DNA of 64,000 bases from Streptomyces erythrochromogenes (GTDB taxonomy: Bacteria > Actinomycetota > Actinomycetes > Streptomycetales > Streptomycetaceae), in contig NZ_CP108036.1 in assembly GCF_036170895.1 (NCBI RefSeq), positions 1,860,001 through 1,924,000 of the forward strand, written 5' to 3'. How positions within the stretch are numbered: the first letter of the stretch is position 1; each line of letters begins with the position of its first letter. This document shows positions 25,368 to 35,062 of this stretch, one piece after another. The translations under genes and the position numbers were made by a program. Below the pieces are notes generated by a model, which ran no database searches, was not told the origin of the DNA, and worked only from the letters and a program-made list of their open reading frames with translations.

Positions 25368-26492
25368 GTGAAGGACACCTCCAAGGACGGCGCGCAGAGC
25401 GCCGACCGGACCGTCGGGCAGAGCGCCGCAATCTCCGGCCGGGGGTCCGCGGCGCCCTTAGGCATCGCGGTGGTCGGAGCCGGGTACTGGGGCCCCAACC
25501 TCGTCCGCAACTTCCAGTCCAGCCCGCAGTTCCGGCTGCGGTGGCTCTGCGACCTGGACATCGACCGGGCCCGCCAGGCGCTCGGCCGGTACTCCACGGT
25601 GCAGCCGACCTCGGACTACGCGGCGGTCCTCGCCGACCCGTCCGTGCAGGCGGTCGCCGTGGCCACCCCGGCCGGGACGCACCTGGACGTCGCGCTGGCC
25701 GCCCTGCGCGCCGGCAAGCACGTCCTCGTGGAGAAGCCGCTCGCCGCCACGTACGAGGACGGGATGCGGCTGGTCGCGGAGGCCGAGAAGCGCGGCCTCA
25801 CCCTGATGTGCGACCACACCTACTGCTACACCCCGGCGGTGCGCCGGATCCGGGAGATGGTCCGCTCCGGCGAACTGGGCGAGATCCACTTCGTCGACTC
25901 GGTGCGGATCAACCTGGGACTCGTCCAGAAGGACGTCGACGTCCTGTGGGACCTCGCCCCGCACGACCTGTCGGTCCTCGACTTCATCCTCCCCGACCAC
26001 GTGCAGCCGGTGGCCGTCGCCACGACAGGCGCCGATCCGATCGGGGCCGGCCAGTCCTGCGTGGCCTACCTGACCCTCCAGCTGAACACCGGCGCCATCG
26101 CGCACGTGCACGTCAACTGGCTCTCCCCGACGAAGGTCCGCACCACCATGGTCGGCGGCTCCAAGCGCACCCTGGTCTGGGACGACCTCAACCCCACCCA
26201 GCGCGTCTCGGTGTTCGACCGGGGCGTGGAGCTGAGCACCCCGCAGGAGATCGGCGCCGACGAGCGCCGCGACATGCTCGTCTCCTACCGGACCGGCGAC
26301 ATGGTGGCGCCCGCGATCGGCGAGAAGGAAGCGCTGCGCAGCGTGGTCGAGGAGTTCGGCGACGCCATCAGGACCGGTCGGCCGCCGCTGACCGACGGCC
26401 GGGCGGGCCTGAAGGTGCTGGACATCCTCGAAGCGGCCTCCAGGAGCCTGGAGTTCCGGGGTGCGGTCGTCGGACTGCGCACCGGGCGCTGA
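25368..26492 (+). CDS. Gfo/Idh/MocA-family oxidoreductase (possible nucleotide-sugar 3-dehydrogenase)
   Basis: A 374-aa NAD-dependent sugar oxidoreductase. After a short polar leader comes the Rossmann motif GIAVVGAGYWGPNLVRNF (about 32-49), then HVLVEKPLA with the conserved Lys of EKP, and a C-terminal beta-sheet domain (IAHVHVNWLSPTKVRTT). GTG at 25368 is chosen for the GAAGGGA site six bases upstream. Codon 31 is TTA (25458-25460), placing translation under the rare leucyl-tRNA. Together with the aminotransferase at 29567 and acyltransferase at 48646 it could form a WlbA/WlbC/WlbB-type route to a 2,3-diacetamido-uronic acid sugar. That pathway is inference. Confidence 0.85.
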   Translation: MKDTSKDGAQSADRTVGQSAAISGRGSAAPLGIAVVGAGYWGPNLVRNFQSSPQFRLRWLCDLDIDRARQALGRYSTVQPTSDYAAVLADPSVQAVAVATPAGTHLDVALAALRAGKHVLVEKPLAATYEDGMRLVAEAEKRGLTLMCDHTYCYTPAVRRIREMVRSGELGEIHFVDSVRINLGLVQKDVDVLWDLAPHDLSVLDFILPDHVQPVAVATTGADPIGAGQSCVAYLTLQLNTGAIAHVHVNWLSPTKVRTTMVGGSKRTLVWDDLNPTQRVSVFDRGVELSTPQEIGADERRDMLVSYRTGDMVAPAIGEKEALRSVVEEFGDAIRTGRPPLTDGRAGLKVLDILEAASRSLEFRGAVVGLRTGR

Positions 26493-26578
26493 CCGCCGGC
26501 GGTCCGATCCCGGTCCTGTCCGGACCCCTCGCATTCCGTCACACGCAAGACCACGACCGATCCAGTGGGAGCAGGGCG

Positions 26579-27574
26579 TTGAGCAGCAGCGTACGAGGCA
26601 AGAAGATTCTGGTCACCGGCGGAGCGGGCACCATCGGCTCGCACGTGGTGGACCAGCTGGTGGACAACGGGGCACGCGAGATCGTGGTGCTCGACAACTT
26701 CGTGCGGGGGCGGACCGCCAACCTGGCCCGCGCCCTGCCCAGCGGCGTCGTCGAGGTCGTCGAGGGCGACATCCGCGACGTGGCGGCGGTGCGCAAGGTG
26801 ACGGAAGGCGCCGACCTGGTCTTCCACCTGGCCGCCATCCGGATCACCCAGTGCGCGGAGGAGCCGCGGCTGGCGAACGAGGTGATGGTGGACGGCACGT
26901 TCAACGTGCTGGAGGCGGCGGCCGCGGCCGGGGTGGGCAAGGTGATCGCCTCGTCCTCGGCCTCCGTCTACGGGCTGGCCGAGCAGTTCCCGACGACCGA
27001 GCGCCACCACCCCTACAACAACGACACCTTCTACGGCGCGGCGAAGGCCTTCAACGAGGGGATGCTGCGCAGCTTCCACTCGATGTACGGGCTGGACTAC
27101 GTCGCGCTGCGCTACTTCAACGTGTACGGGCCGCGGATGGACATCCACGGTCTTTACACCGAGGTGCTCATCCGCTGGATGGAGCGCATAGCCTCGGGCG
27201 AGCCGCCGCTGATCCTCGGCGACGGCCTGCAGACGATGGACTTCGTGGACGTGCGCGACATCGCGCGCGCCAACCTGCTGGCCGCCGAGTCGGACCTGAC
27301 CGACGAGGTGTTCAACGTCGCGAGCGGGACCGAGACCAGCCTGCTGGAGCTGGCGAACGGGCTGCTGGAGGCGATGGGCGCGGACGGCCTGGTGCCGGAG
27401 CACGGCCCGGCCCGCGCCGTGAACGGCGTGACCCGCCGCCTCGCGGACACCGCGCGGGCCTCCGAGCGCCTCGGCTTCACGGCCGGGATCGACCTGCGCA
27501 CCGGTCTGCGGGACCTGGTGGACTGGTGGCGGGCCGAGCGCGCCGCCGGCGCGGACCCGGAGGCGGGCCGATGA
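26579..27574 (+). CDS. NAD-dependent nucleotide-sugar epimerase/dehydratase
   Basis: An extended short-chain dehydrogenase of 331 aa acting on a nucleotide-activated sugar. It has the nucleotide motif LVTGGAGTIGSHVV, the catalytic SSSASVYG serine region and YGAAK (Tyr and Lys of YxxxK), plus RYFNVYGPR typical of UDP-sugar 4-epimerases. The start is TTG at 26579 (LSSSVRGKK) with GGGAG seven bases upstream; no ATG or GTG gives a full Rossmann N-terminus. It follows the oxidoreductase by 86 bp and overlaps the next gene by four bases (ATGA). Confidence 0.9.
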   Translation: MSSSVRGKKILVTGGAGTIGSHVVDQLVDNGAREIVVLDNFVRGRTANLARALPSGVVEVVEGDIRDVAAVRKVTEGADLVFHLAAIRITQCAEEPRLANEVMVDGTFNVLEAAAAAGVGKVIASSSASVYGLAEQFPTTERHHPYNNDTFYGAAKAFNEGMLRSFHSMYGLDYVALRYFNVYGPRMDIHGLYTEVLIRWMERIASGEPPLILGDGLQTMDFVDVRDIARANLLAAESDLTDEVFNVASGTETSLLELANGLLEAMGADGLVPEHGPARAVNGVTRRLADTARASERLGFTAGIDLRTGLRDLVDWWRAERAAGADPEAGR

Positions 27575-28722
27575 GCGCCCCGGACGCGGGCGCCCGGATC
27601 CCCGTGATGGTGCCCTGGCTGGGCGAGGAGGAGGCGAAGGCGGCGGCGGACGCGGTGCTCTCGGGCTGGGTCGCCCAGGGGCCCCGGGTCGCCGAGTTCG
27701 AGCGGGCCTTCGCGGAGCGGGTGGGCGCCGAGCACGGCATCGCCGTGAGCTCGTGCACCACCGCCCTGCACCTGGCCCTCGTCGCGCTGGACCTCGGGCC
27801 GGGCGACGAGGTGATCGTCCCCTCCCTGTCGTTCATCGCCACCGCCAACGCCGTGCGCTACGTGGGCGCGCGGCCGGTGTTCGCCGACGTCGAGGAGGCC
27901 ACCGGCAACCTGACCGCGGCCACCGTGGACGCGGTTCGCACCCCCCGCACGAAGGCGGTGCTCGCCGTCCACCAGGGCGGGGTCCCCGCCGACGTGCACG
28001 CGCTGCGCGCGGCGTGCGCCGAGTGGGACGTCGCGCTCGTGGAGGACGCCGCGTGCGGCATCGGTGCGACGGTCGGCGGTAAGTCCGTCGGCCACGGGGC
28101 GCTGCTCGCCGCCTGGTCCTTCCACCCCCGCAAGGTGATCACCACCGGCGAGGGCGGCATGGTGACCACGGACGACGCGCAGTGGGCGGAGCGGCTGCGC
28201 CGGCTGCGCGAGCACGGCATGAACGTGTCGGCCGCACAGCGCCACGCGAGCAGCAAGCCGATCGTCGAGAGCTACCTGGAGGTCGGCTACAACTACCGGA
28301 TGACCGACATCCAGGCCGCGGTCGGCCTGGTGCAGCTCGGCAGGCTGGACGAGATCGTGGCCCGGCGGCGCTCGCTCGCCGCCCGCTACACGGAGCTGCT
28401 GCGCGAGGTCCCGGGCGTGCGCCCGGTCCGCGATCCCGCCTACGGGCAGGGCAACTTCCAGTCGTACTGGGTGCTGCTGGCCGAGGACTTCCCCGTCGGC
28501 CGGGACGAACTGCTCGGGGTGCTCTCCGAGGCCGGTGTCTCGGCCCGGCGCGGGATCATGGCCTCGCACCTGGAGCCGGCGTACGAGGGCCACGGCGCGG
28601 CCCCGCTGCCGGTGACCGAGCGGATCAGCCGCGACTCCCTGATCCTCCCGCTGTTCCACACGATGACCGCGGCCCAGCAGGACCGGGTGGTGGCGGTGCT
28701 CCGGGAGCAGGCCGGCGGATGA
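27571..28722 (+). CDS. DegT/DnrJ/EryC1 aminotransferase (sugar aminotransferase) 1
   Basis: A 383-aa PLP enzyme that would aminate a keto nucleotide-sugar. Signature parts are VSSCTTALHLALVALDLGPGDEVIVPS, DAACGIGA and the PLP-lysine in SFHPRKVITTGEGGM. The C-terminal half has NYRMTDIQAAVGLVQL, as in PseC/DesV-type aminotransferases. It sits between the epimerase (ATGA overlap) and the acyltransferase (ATGA overlap), suggesting a keto-sugar to amino-sugar to N-acyl-sugar sequence such as UDP-bacillosamine-type chemistry. The exact substrate is unknown. Confidence 0.9.
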   Translation: MSAPDAGARIPVMVPWLGEEEAKAAADAVLSGWVAQGPRVAEFERAFAERVGAEHGIAVSSCTTALHLALVALDLGPGDEVIVPSLSFIATANAVRYVGARPVFADVEEATGNLTAATVDAVRTPRTKAVLAVHQGGVPADVHALRAACAEWDVALVEDAACGIGATVGGKSVGHGALLAAWSFHPRKVITTGEGGMVTTDDAQWAERLRRLREHGMNVSAAQRHASSKPIVESYLEVGYNYRMTDIQAAVGLVQLGRLDEIVARRRSLAARYTELLREVPGVRPVRDPAYGQGNFQSYWVLLAEDFPVGRDELLGVLSEAGVSARRGIMASHLEPAYEGHGAAPLPVTERISRDSLILPLFHTMTAAQQDRVVAVLREQAGG

Positions 28723-29570
28723 GCGCTCCGGTGACCGAGGACCTGCTGATCGTCGGCGCGGGCGGGTTCGCGCGGGAGACCGCGCAGGCGGTACGGGACG
28801 TGGCCGCGGCCGACGTGGCGCGCGGCCGCGCACCCCGGTGGCGGCTCGCCGGTCACCTCGACGACGATCCGGCCCTGCACGGCCGGGAGGTCGACGGGGT
28901 GCCGGTGCCGGGCGGCTGCGAACTGGTCCACGACCTGCCGGCCGCCCGGGTGGTGGTCTGCGTGGGCAGTCCGCGGGACTACGCGGTACGGGCCCGCCTG
29001 GTGCGGCGCCTGGGGCTGCCGGTGGACCGGTACGCGACGGTGGTGCACCCCGCGGCGGCGGTGTCGGGCTCCTCGGCCGTGGGCCCGGGCTCGGTCCTGC
29101 TCGCGCACTGCGTGCTGACGGCCGGCGTCCGGGTCGGGTCGCACGTGGCGGTGATGCCGCAGGCGGTGCTCACCCACGAGGACGAGGTCGGGGACTTCGC
29201 CACCCTCGCCTCGGGCGTCCGCCTGGGCGGCGGGGTGCGGGTGGGGCGCGGGGCGTACGTGGGGGCGGGGGCGCTGGTGCGGGAGTACGCCGGGATCGGC
29301 GCCTGGTCGCTGACCGGGATGGGCAGCACCGTCCTCGCGGACGTCCCGGCCGGGGAGGTGTGGGCCGGCAGCCCGGCCCGCCTCCTGCGGCCGGCGGGGG
29401 CCACCGCCCTCGCCGAACTGGCCCGCGAGGCGGGCGGGCCCGGCGGGGCCCCGTGCGGGCCCGCCGGGGACGCACCGGTGCCCGCCGGGGCGCCGGCGCA
29501 CGGCACGGAAGACGGCACCGGCCCGAACGGCCGGCGGCCGCAGACACGGATGGAGAGTCCCGTCGTATGA
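28719..29570 (+). CDS. NeuD/PglD-type sugar O- or N-acyltransferase
   Basis: A 283-aa protein with a small nucleotide-binding-like N-terminal domain (DLLIVGAGGFARETAQAV) and a left-handed beta-helix of hexapeptide repeats (VHPAAAVSGSSAVGPGSVL, GVRVGRGAYVGAGALV), as in NeuD and PglD. The Pro/Gly-rich C-terminal tail (about 230-283) is probably disordered. It overlaps aminotransferase 1 at its start and aminotransferase 2 at its end. Acylation of the amino sugar made by aminotransferase 1 is the simplest role. Confidence 0.87.
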   Translation: MSAPVTEDLLIVGAGGFARETAQAVRDVAAADVARGRAPRWRLAGHLDDDPALHGREVDGVPVPGGCELVHDLPAARVVVCVGSPRDYAVRARLVRRLGLPVDRYATVVHPAAAVSGSSAVGPGSVLLAHCVLTAGVRVGSHVAVMPQAVLTHEDEVGDFATLASGVRLGGGVRVGRGAYVGAGALVREYAGIGAWSLTGMGSTVLADVPAGEVWAGSPARLLRPAGATALAELAREAGGPGGAPCGPAGDAPVPAGAPAHGTEDGTGPNGRRPQTRMESPVV

Positions 29571-30682
29571 ACCAGATACCGCTCGTCGACCTGAAGGCGG
29601 CGCACGCCGAGGTCGCCGAGGAGTTAAAGGCCGGATTCGACCGTGTGCTGGCCGGCACGGCCTTCATCGGCGGTGCGGAGGTCCAGGCCTTCGAGCGCGA
29701 GTACGCCGAATTCGCCGGGGTCCGGCACTGCGTGGGGGTCGCCAACGGCACGGACGCCCTCGAACTGGCCCTGCGCGCGAGCGGGGTCGGCGTCGGCGAC
29801 GAGGTGGTGCTGCCCGCCAACACCTTCATCGCCACGGCGGGCGCCGTCGCCCGGATCGGTGCCCGGCCGGTGCTGGTCGACTGCCTTCCCGACACCCTGC
29901 TGATGGACCCGCAGGCCGCGCTGGACGCGGTCGGGAAGGCCACCCGCGCGGTGGTGCCCGTCCACCTGTACGGGCAGTGTGCGGCCGCCGCGGAGCTGGC
30001 GGAGCGGCTCCCGTCGCACGTGAAGGTCGTCGAGGACGCGGCGCAGAGCCAGGGCGCGACCCGTGACGGCCGCTCCCCCGGCAGCGGGACGATCGCGGCC
30101 ACCAGCTTCTACCCGGGCAAGAACCTGGGAGCCTACGGGGACGCCGGCGCGGTGGTGACCGACGACCAGGAGCGCGCCGACCTCGTGCGGGCCGTCGCCA
30201 ATCACGGCGGGGTCGCCAAGTACCGCCACGACGTGGCCGGTTTCAACAGCCGGCTGGACGGTCTGCAGGCCGTGGTCCTGCGGGCGAAGCTGGCCCGCCT
30301 GGCGGAGGGGAACGCGGCCCGGCGGGCCGCCGCCGCCCGCTACGACGAGCTGCTCGGCGACCTGGCCGCGGCGGGCCGCGTCACGCTGCCGGTCACGGCG
30401 GAGGGCAACGTCCACGTCTGGCACCTGTACGTCGTACGGATCTCCGGAGCGGACCGCGACACGGTCGTCGGCAAGCTCAACGCGGAGGGGATCGGCGCGG
30501 GGGTGCACTACCCGGCCCCGGTCCACCTCACCGGGGCCTTCGGCCACCTCGGTCACGGTCGCGGGGACTTCCCGCACGCGGAGCAGGCAGCGGACAGCAT
30601 GCTCTCCCTCCCCCTCTTCCCGCAGATCACCGCTGCCCAGCAGCAGCGGGTCGTGGAAGCGTTCTCCGACGCCCTGCGCTGA
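29567..30682 (+). CDS. DegT/DnrJ/EryC1 aminotransferase 2 (WlbC/WbpE-like)
   Basis: A 371-aa PLP aminotransferase beginning MNQIPLVDLKAAHAEVAEEL. It shows GVANGTDALELALRASGVGVGDEV-type cofactor binding, VEDAAQSQGA and the PLP-lysine in SFYPGKNLGAYGDAG. The opening IPLVDL and the GADRDTVVGKL region resemble WlbC/WbpE, which aminate the 3-keto uronic acid made by a MocA-type dehydrogenase; assignment is by memory. Codon 20 is TTA (29624-29626). It ends the tightly overlapping sugar operon, 31 bp before the large secreted protein. Confidence 0.9.
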   Translation: MNQIPLVDLKAAHAEVAEELKAGFDRVLAGTAFIGGAEVQAFEREYAEFAGVRHCVGVANGTDALELALRASGVGVGDEVVLPANTFIATAGAVARIGARPVLVDCLPDTLLMDPQAALDAVGKATRAVVPVHLYGQCAAAAELAERLPSHVKVVEDAAQSQGATRDGRSPGSGTIAATSFYPGKNLGAYGDAGAVVTDDQERADLVRAVANHGGVAKYRHDVAGFNSRLDGLQAVVLRAKLARLAEGNAARRAAAARYDELLGDLAAAGRVTLPVTAEGNVHVWHLYVVRISGADRDTVVGKLNAEGIGAGVHYPAPVHLTGAFGHLGHGRGDFPHAEQAADSMLSLPLFPQITAAQQQRVVEAFSDALR

Positions 30683-30713
30683 TACGTGCCGGCGCGAAAT
30701 CAATGAGGTCCAC

Positions 30714-33700
30714 ATGAACAGACGGACAAAGTTGCTCCGTTACGGTCTCTTCACCGTGGTGGCGGCCCTGATGGCCACGGTCCTGCCCCCGGCCGCGGTG
30801 GCCGGGGCGGCCGATCCCTGCGGTCCCACCACGAACGCGATCGTCTGCGAGAACTCCAAGCCGGGCACCCCGATGGAGGAGTGGTTCGCGCCGAGCGCGT
30901 ACGGCGACATCAAGGGCTTCCCCGACCGGACGAGCGTCCAGCCCGGCGAAACGGTGCAGTTCAAGATCCAGTCGCCGACGGCGTACAAGGTCTCGGTCTA
31001 CCGCCTCGGCCACTACGGGGGCAACGGGGCCCGGCTGATGTCGACCGCGGCCCAGGCCGCCCAGACGTACCCGGCGAACTTCGCGCCCGGCGGGAACCCG
31101 GCCGCCTGCACCACCAAGGCCGCCACCGGCCTGGTCGACTGCGGCAACTGGCCCGTCACCGTGACGTGGAACGTGCCGGCCGACGCCGTCTCCGGGCTCT
31201 ACATCGCCAACTTCGACCAGGCGGACGGCAACGGCGTGATGCCGTACCCGTTCGTCGTCCGCAAGGACTCCAGCCACTCCGACATCGTCGTGCAGACCAG
31301 CGACCAGACCTGGCAGGCGTACAACAACTACGGCGGCCAGGACCTCTACGACGGCGGCGGTCCCGCGCCGGACGGGCGGGCCTACGAGGTCAGCTACAAC
31401 CGGCCGATGGACATCGGCGGTGACAACGGGATCTACGGCTCCGAGTTCCAGATGGTCGCGTGGCTGGAGCGCAACGGCTACGACGTGAGCTACATGTCCG
31501 GCATCGACATGTCGGTCCGCGGCGCGACCCTGCTGCAGAACCACAAGGTGTTCATGTCCTCCGGGCACGACGAGTACTGGACCCAGGACCAGTTCACCAA
31601 CGCCCTGAACGCGCGCCGCGCCGGGCAGCACCAGACGTACTTCGCCGGCAACGAGATCTTCTGGAAGACCCGGCTCGCGCCGAGCATCGACGGGACGAAC
31701 ACCGCCGACCGGACGCTGGTCTCGTACAAGGAGACCAAGCTGTCCTTCCCGCAGCCGAACGGCGTCCCGGACCCGAGCGGGATCTGGACGGGTACCTTCA
31801 TGGACCCGGCCGGCGCGACCAACGGCCGGCCCTTCCAGCCGCAGAACCAGCTGACCGGTTCGATGTTCAGCGTCAACGGCTACCGCAGCGACGCGATCAC
31901 CGTGCCGGGCACCTTCGCCAAGCAGCGGCTGTGGCGCAACACCTCCGTCGCGAACCTCACCCCCTCGCAGACCGCCACCTTCCCCACCGGGACGCTGGGC
32001 TACGAGTGGGACAGCGACGTGGAGAACGCAAGCCGCCCGGCCGGACAGATCCAGATGTCGTCCACGACCGTCGACATCGAGGACGGCAAGCTCCTGAAGG
32101 ACTACGGCAACACCTACGGCAACGGCACCGCGACGCACAGCCTGGTGGCCTTCCGGGACCAGACCTCGCACGCGCTGGTGTTCGGCGCGGGCACGGTGCA
32201 GTGGTCCTGGGGCCTGACCAACATGCCCACGAGCAACCCGGACGACACGGTGGTCACGGCCGACAAGCGCATGCAGCAGGCCACCGTGAACGTCTTCGCC
32301 GACATGGGCGTCCAGCCCAAGTCCCTGCAGAGCGACCTGATCGCCTCGACCGCGTCCACGGACACCGTGGGACCCGGCATCACCGTGACCAGCCCGGCGG
32401 CGAACGCCACCGTCCCGGCCCTGCGGCCCGTGACCGTCACCGGTACGGCGACCGACACCGGCGGCGGCGTGGTGGCCCGGGTCGAGGTCTCCACCGACGG
32501 CGGAACCACCTGGAAGGCGACGACGGGCCTGGCCGCCTGGAGCTACACGTGGACCCCGACCACCCCGGGCCCCGTGCAGATCAAGGTGCGCGCGGTCGAC
32601 GACAGCGTCAACATCGGCGCGACCACCACGGTCCCGCTGACCGTCGGCCCGCAGCAGTGCCCCTGCACCGTGTGGCCCGCCGCGGCCGTGCCGGGCACCG
32701 TCAACGCCGGTGACGGCAGCGCCGTCGAGCTCGGCGTGAAGATCCGCTCCTCCGTGGCCGGCTCCATCACCGGCGTCCGGTTCTACAAGTCCCCCGCCAA
32801 CACCGGGACCCACACCGGCAGCCTGTGGAGCAGCACCGGCCAGCGCCTGGCCACCGGCACCTTCACCAACGAGACCGCGTCCGGCTGGCAGCAGCTGAAC
32901 TTCTCCAGCCCGGTGCCGATCAAGCCCAACACCACCTACATCGCCTCCTACTTCGCCCCGAACGGCGGATACTCCTTCGACAACACCTTCGCCGCCGGCG
33001 ACGCGGGCCTGGCCCCGCTCACCGCGCTGAAGAACGGGACCGACGGCGGCAACGGCGTCTACCGCTACAGCGGCACGGGCGGTTTCCCGAACAAGGCCTC
33101 GTCCGGCAGCAACTACTGGGTGGACGCGGTCCTGGACACCTCGGGCGCCAGCACGACCCCGCCCACCGTCACCGGAACCTCGCCGCAGTCCGCCGCGACC
33201 GGCACCCAGATCACGGCGGCCGTGACGGCCACCTTCAGCACCGCCGTCGACGCGGAGACGCTCACCTTCACCGTGAAGGACTCGGGCGGCGCCACCGTCC
33301 CGGGCACCAAGGTCCTCGGCGCCTCGAACAGCGCCACCTTCACCCCGTCCTCCGAACTGGCCCTGAACACCGCGTACACGGCGTCCGTCCAGGCGTCCGA
33401 CCTGTGGGGCAACGCCATGAGCGCGCCGGTCACGTGGAACTTCACGACCAGCGCCAGCCCTCCGGCGGTGAACTGCCCGTGCACCCTGTGGAACTCCGCC
33501 GCGACGCCGAGCACCGCCAACGTGGGCGACGACGCCAACTCGGTGGAGCTGGGCACCCGCTTCCAGTCGGCGGTGAACGGCTACATCACCGGTGTCACCT
33601 TCTACAAGGGCCCCGGGAACACCGGCACCCACACGGGCAGCCTGTGGTCCGCCTCCGGCACGCTGCTGGCCACCGGCACCTTCGGCAGCGAAACCCTGAC

Positions 33701-34016
33701 CGGGTGGCAGCAGCTGCAGTTCGCGACGCCCGTGCCCATCACGGCGGGCACCACGTACGTGGCCTCCTACCACGCGCCGAACGGCAACTACTCCGTGGAC
33801 GGCGGCTACTTCACCGGCGCCCACCGCTCCTACCCGCTGGTGGCCCCGGCCGACGCGCCGGGCAGCGCCAACGGGCTCTACAAGTACGGCTCCGCCACGG
33901 CGTTCCCGTCGAACACCTTCGGATCCGTGAACTACTGGGTCGGTCCCGTCTTCACCACCACCCCGCCGAACCCGCTCCAGTCCACGGACGGGTCCACGGA
34001 GGTGTCCGGCCAGTGA
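30714..34016 (+). CDS. Large secreted protein: dimethylformamidase-like domain plus two DUF4082 domains
   Basis: A 1100-aa exported protein. A signal peptide (LFTVVAALMATVLPPAAVAGA, split at about residue 32) leads a long N-terminal part resembling the N,N-dimethylformamidase beta-subunit C-terminal domain (MSSGHDEYWTQDQF, FAGNEIFWKTRL, YEWDSDVE). Then come an Ig-like domain (about 553-646), a DUF4082 module (648-808), a second Ig-like domain (813-915) and a second DUF4082 module (921-1079). The two DUF4082 copies share TGVRFYK/TGVTFYK and GTHTGSLW. GAGG precedes the ATG. Encoded inside the polysaccharide locus, it may bind or process the exported glycan. The enzymatic function is not established. 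Confidence 0.85.
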   Translation: MNRRTKLLRYGLFTVVAALMATVLPPAAVAGAADPCGPTTNAIVCENSKPGTPMEEWFAPSAYGDIKGFPDRTSVQPGETVQFKIQSPTAYKVSVYRLGHYGGNGARLMSTAAQAAQTYPANFAPGGNPAACTTKAATGLVDCGNWPVTVTWNVPADAVSGLYIANFDQADGNGVMPYPFVVRKDSSHSDIVVQTSDQTWQAYNNYGGQDLYDGGGPAPDGRAYEVSYNRPMDIGGDNGIYGSEFQMVAWLERNGYDVSYMSGIDMSVRGATLLQNHKVFMSSGHDEYWTQDQFTNALNARRAGQHQTYFAGNEIFWKTRLAPSIDGTNTADRTLVSYKETKLSFPQPNGVPDPSGIWTGTFMDPAGATNGRPFQPQNQLTGSMFSVNGYRSDAITVPGTFAKQRLWRNTSVANLTPSQTATFPTGTLGYEWDSDVENASRPAGQIQMSSTTVDIEDGKLLKDYGNTYGNGTATHSLVAFRDQTSHALVFGAGTVQWSWGLTNMPTSNPDDTVVTADKRMQQATVNVFADMGVQPKSLQSDLIASTASTDTVGPGITVTSPAANATVPALRPVTVTGTATDTGGGVVARVEVSTDGGTTWKATTGLAAWSYTWTPTTPGPVQIKVRAVDDSVNIGATTTVPLTVGPQQCPCTVWPAAAVPGTVNAGDGSAVELGVKIRSSVAGSITGVRFYKSPANTGTHTGSLWSSTGQRLATGTFTNETASGWQQLNFSSPVPIKPNTTYIASYFAPNGGYSFDNTFAAGDAGLAPLTALKNGTDGGNGVYRYSGTGGFPNKASSGSNYWVDAVLDTSGASTTPPTVTGTSPQSAATGTQITAAVTATFSTAVDAETLTFTVKDSGGATVPGTKVLGASNSATFTPSSELALNTAYTASVQASDLWGNAMSAPVTWNFTTSASPPAVNCPCTLWNSAATPSTANVGDDANSVELGTRFQSAVNGYITGVTFYKGPGNTGTHTGSLWSASGTLLATGTFGSETLTGWQQLQFATPVPITAGTTYVASYHAPNGNYSVDGGYFTGAHRSYPLVAPADAPGSANGLYKYGSATAFPSNTFGSVNYWVGPVFTTTPPNPLQSTDGSTEVSGQ

Positions 34017-35062
34017 GCACGGTCAGCGTGGTGATCCCCTGCTACAAGTACGGCCACTTCCTGGCCGACTGCGTCAAGAGCGTCCTGGACGAGCAGGAGG
34101 GCGTGGACGTCCGGGTGCTGATCATCGACGACGCCTCGCCCGACGACTCCGCGGACGTGGCCCGCGCGCTGGCGGCCGCCGACCCGCGGATCGAGGTGCG
34201 GGTCCACGAGCGCAACCAGGGGCACATCGCGACCTACAACGAGGGTCTGCTGGAGTGGGCCGACGGGGACTACGTCGCCCTGCTCTCGGCCGACGACCGG
34301 CTCGTCCCCGGGGCCCTGGTGCGCGCCGCCGCCCTGCTCGACGCCCATCCGGAGGCCGGTTTCGCCTACGGCAGGCCGCTGCGCTTCCTGCACGGCGGCC
34401 CGCTGCCGGCGGCCCGTACCCGGTCCACCGGCTCGGTGGTCTACCCGGGGCGGTGGTGGCTGGACCGGCGGTTCCGGGAGGGCACCGGCTGCATCACCTC
34501 GCCCGAGGTGGTCGTCCGTTCCAGCCTCCAGCGCAAGGTCGGCGGCTACGACCCGGAGCTTCCGCACGCCGGTGACATCGAGATGTGGATGCGGCTCGCC
34601 GCGCACGCCGACGTGGGCTACGTCCAGGGGGCCGACCAGGCCTTCTACCGCGTCCACGGCGACAACATGTCCACGACGGACTTCGGCGGACAGCTCGACG
34701 ACCTGCGCCAGCGCCTCGTCGCCTTCGACTCGGTGCTGGTCAAGTGCGGCGATCTGCTCCCGGGGGCCGACCGGCTGGCACTGGCGGCGCGCACCCGGCT
34801 CGCCCGGTACGCGCTGCGGCGCGCCTACCGGGCGTACGACCGGGGCCGCACCGCGGTGGTGCCGGTCGACGAACTGGTGCAGTTCGCGGCCGAGTGCCTG
34901 CCCGACGGCTACACGTCGCTGGGCGAATACCGGGCGCTGCGGCTGCGCCGTCGGATCGGTCCGGGCGTGATGCCCTACCTTCAGCCGCTGGTGCTGTCGG
35001 CGGTCGCCGACCGGGGGCGCGAGTGGCTGTGGTGGCGTTCCTGGAAGCGCCGAGGGATCTGA
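34013..35062 (+). CDS. Family 2 glycosyltransferase
   Basis: A 349-aa GT2 enzyme with SVVIPCYKYGHFLADCV, IIDDASPDDS and the LSADDR nucleotide-sugar motif, followed by a C-terminal helical region (about 235-349). GTG at 34013 overlaps the preceding stop (GTGA), coupling it to the secreted protein. Its last 82 bases overlap, tail to tail, the Wzz-like gene on the other strand. Confidence 0.88.
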   Translation: MSTVSVVIPCYKYGHFLADCVKSVLDEQEGVDVRVLIIDDASPDDSADVARALAAADPRIEVRVHERNQGHIATYNEGLLEWADGDYVALLSADDRLVPGALVRAAALLDAHPEAGFAYGRPLRFLHGGPLPAARTRSTGSVVYPGRWWLDRRFREGTGCITSPEVVVRSSLQRKVGGYDPELPHAGDIEMWMRLAAHADVGYVQGADQAFYRVHGDNMSTTDFGGQLDDLRQRLVAFDSVLVKCGDLLPGADRLALAARTRLARYALRRAYRAYDRGRTAVVPVDELVQFAAECLPDGYTSLGEYRALRLRRRIGPGVMPYLQPLVLSAVADRGREWLWWRSWKRRGI

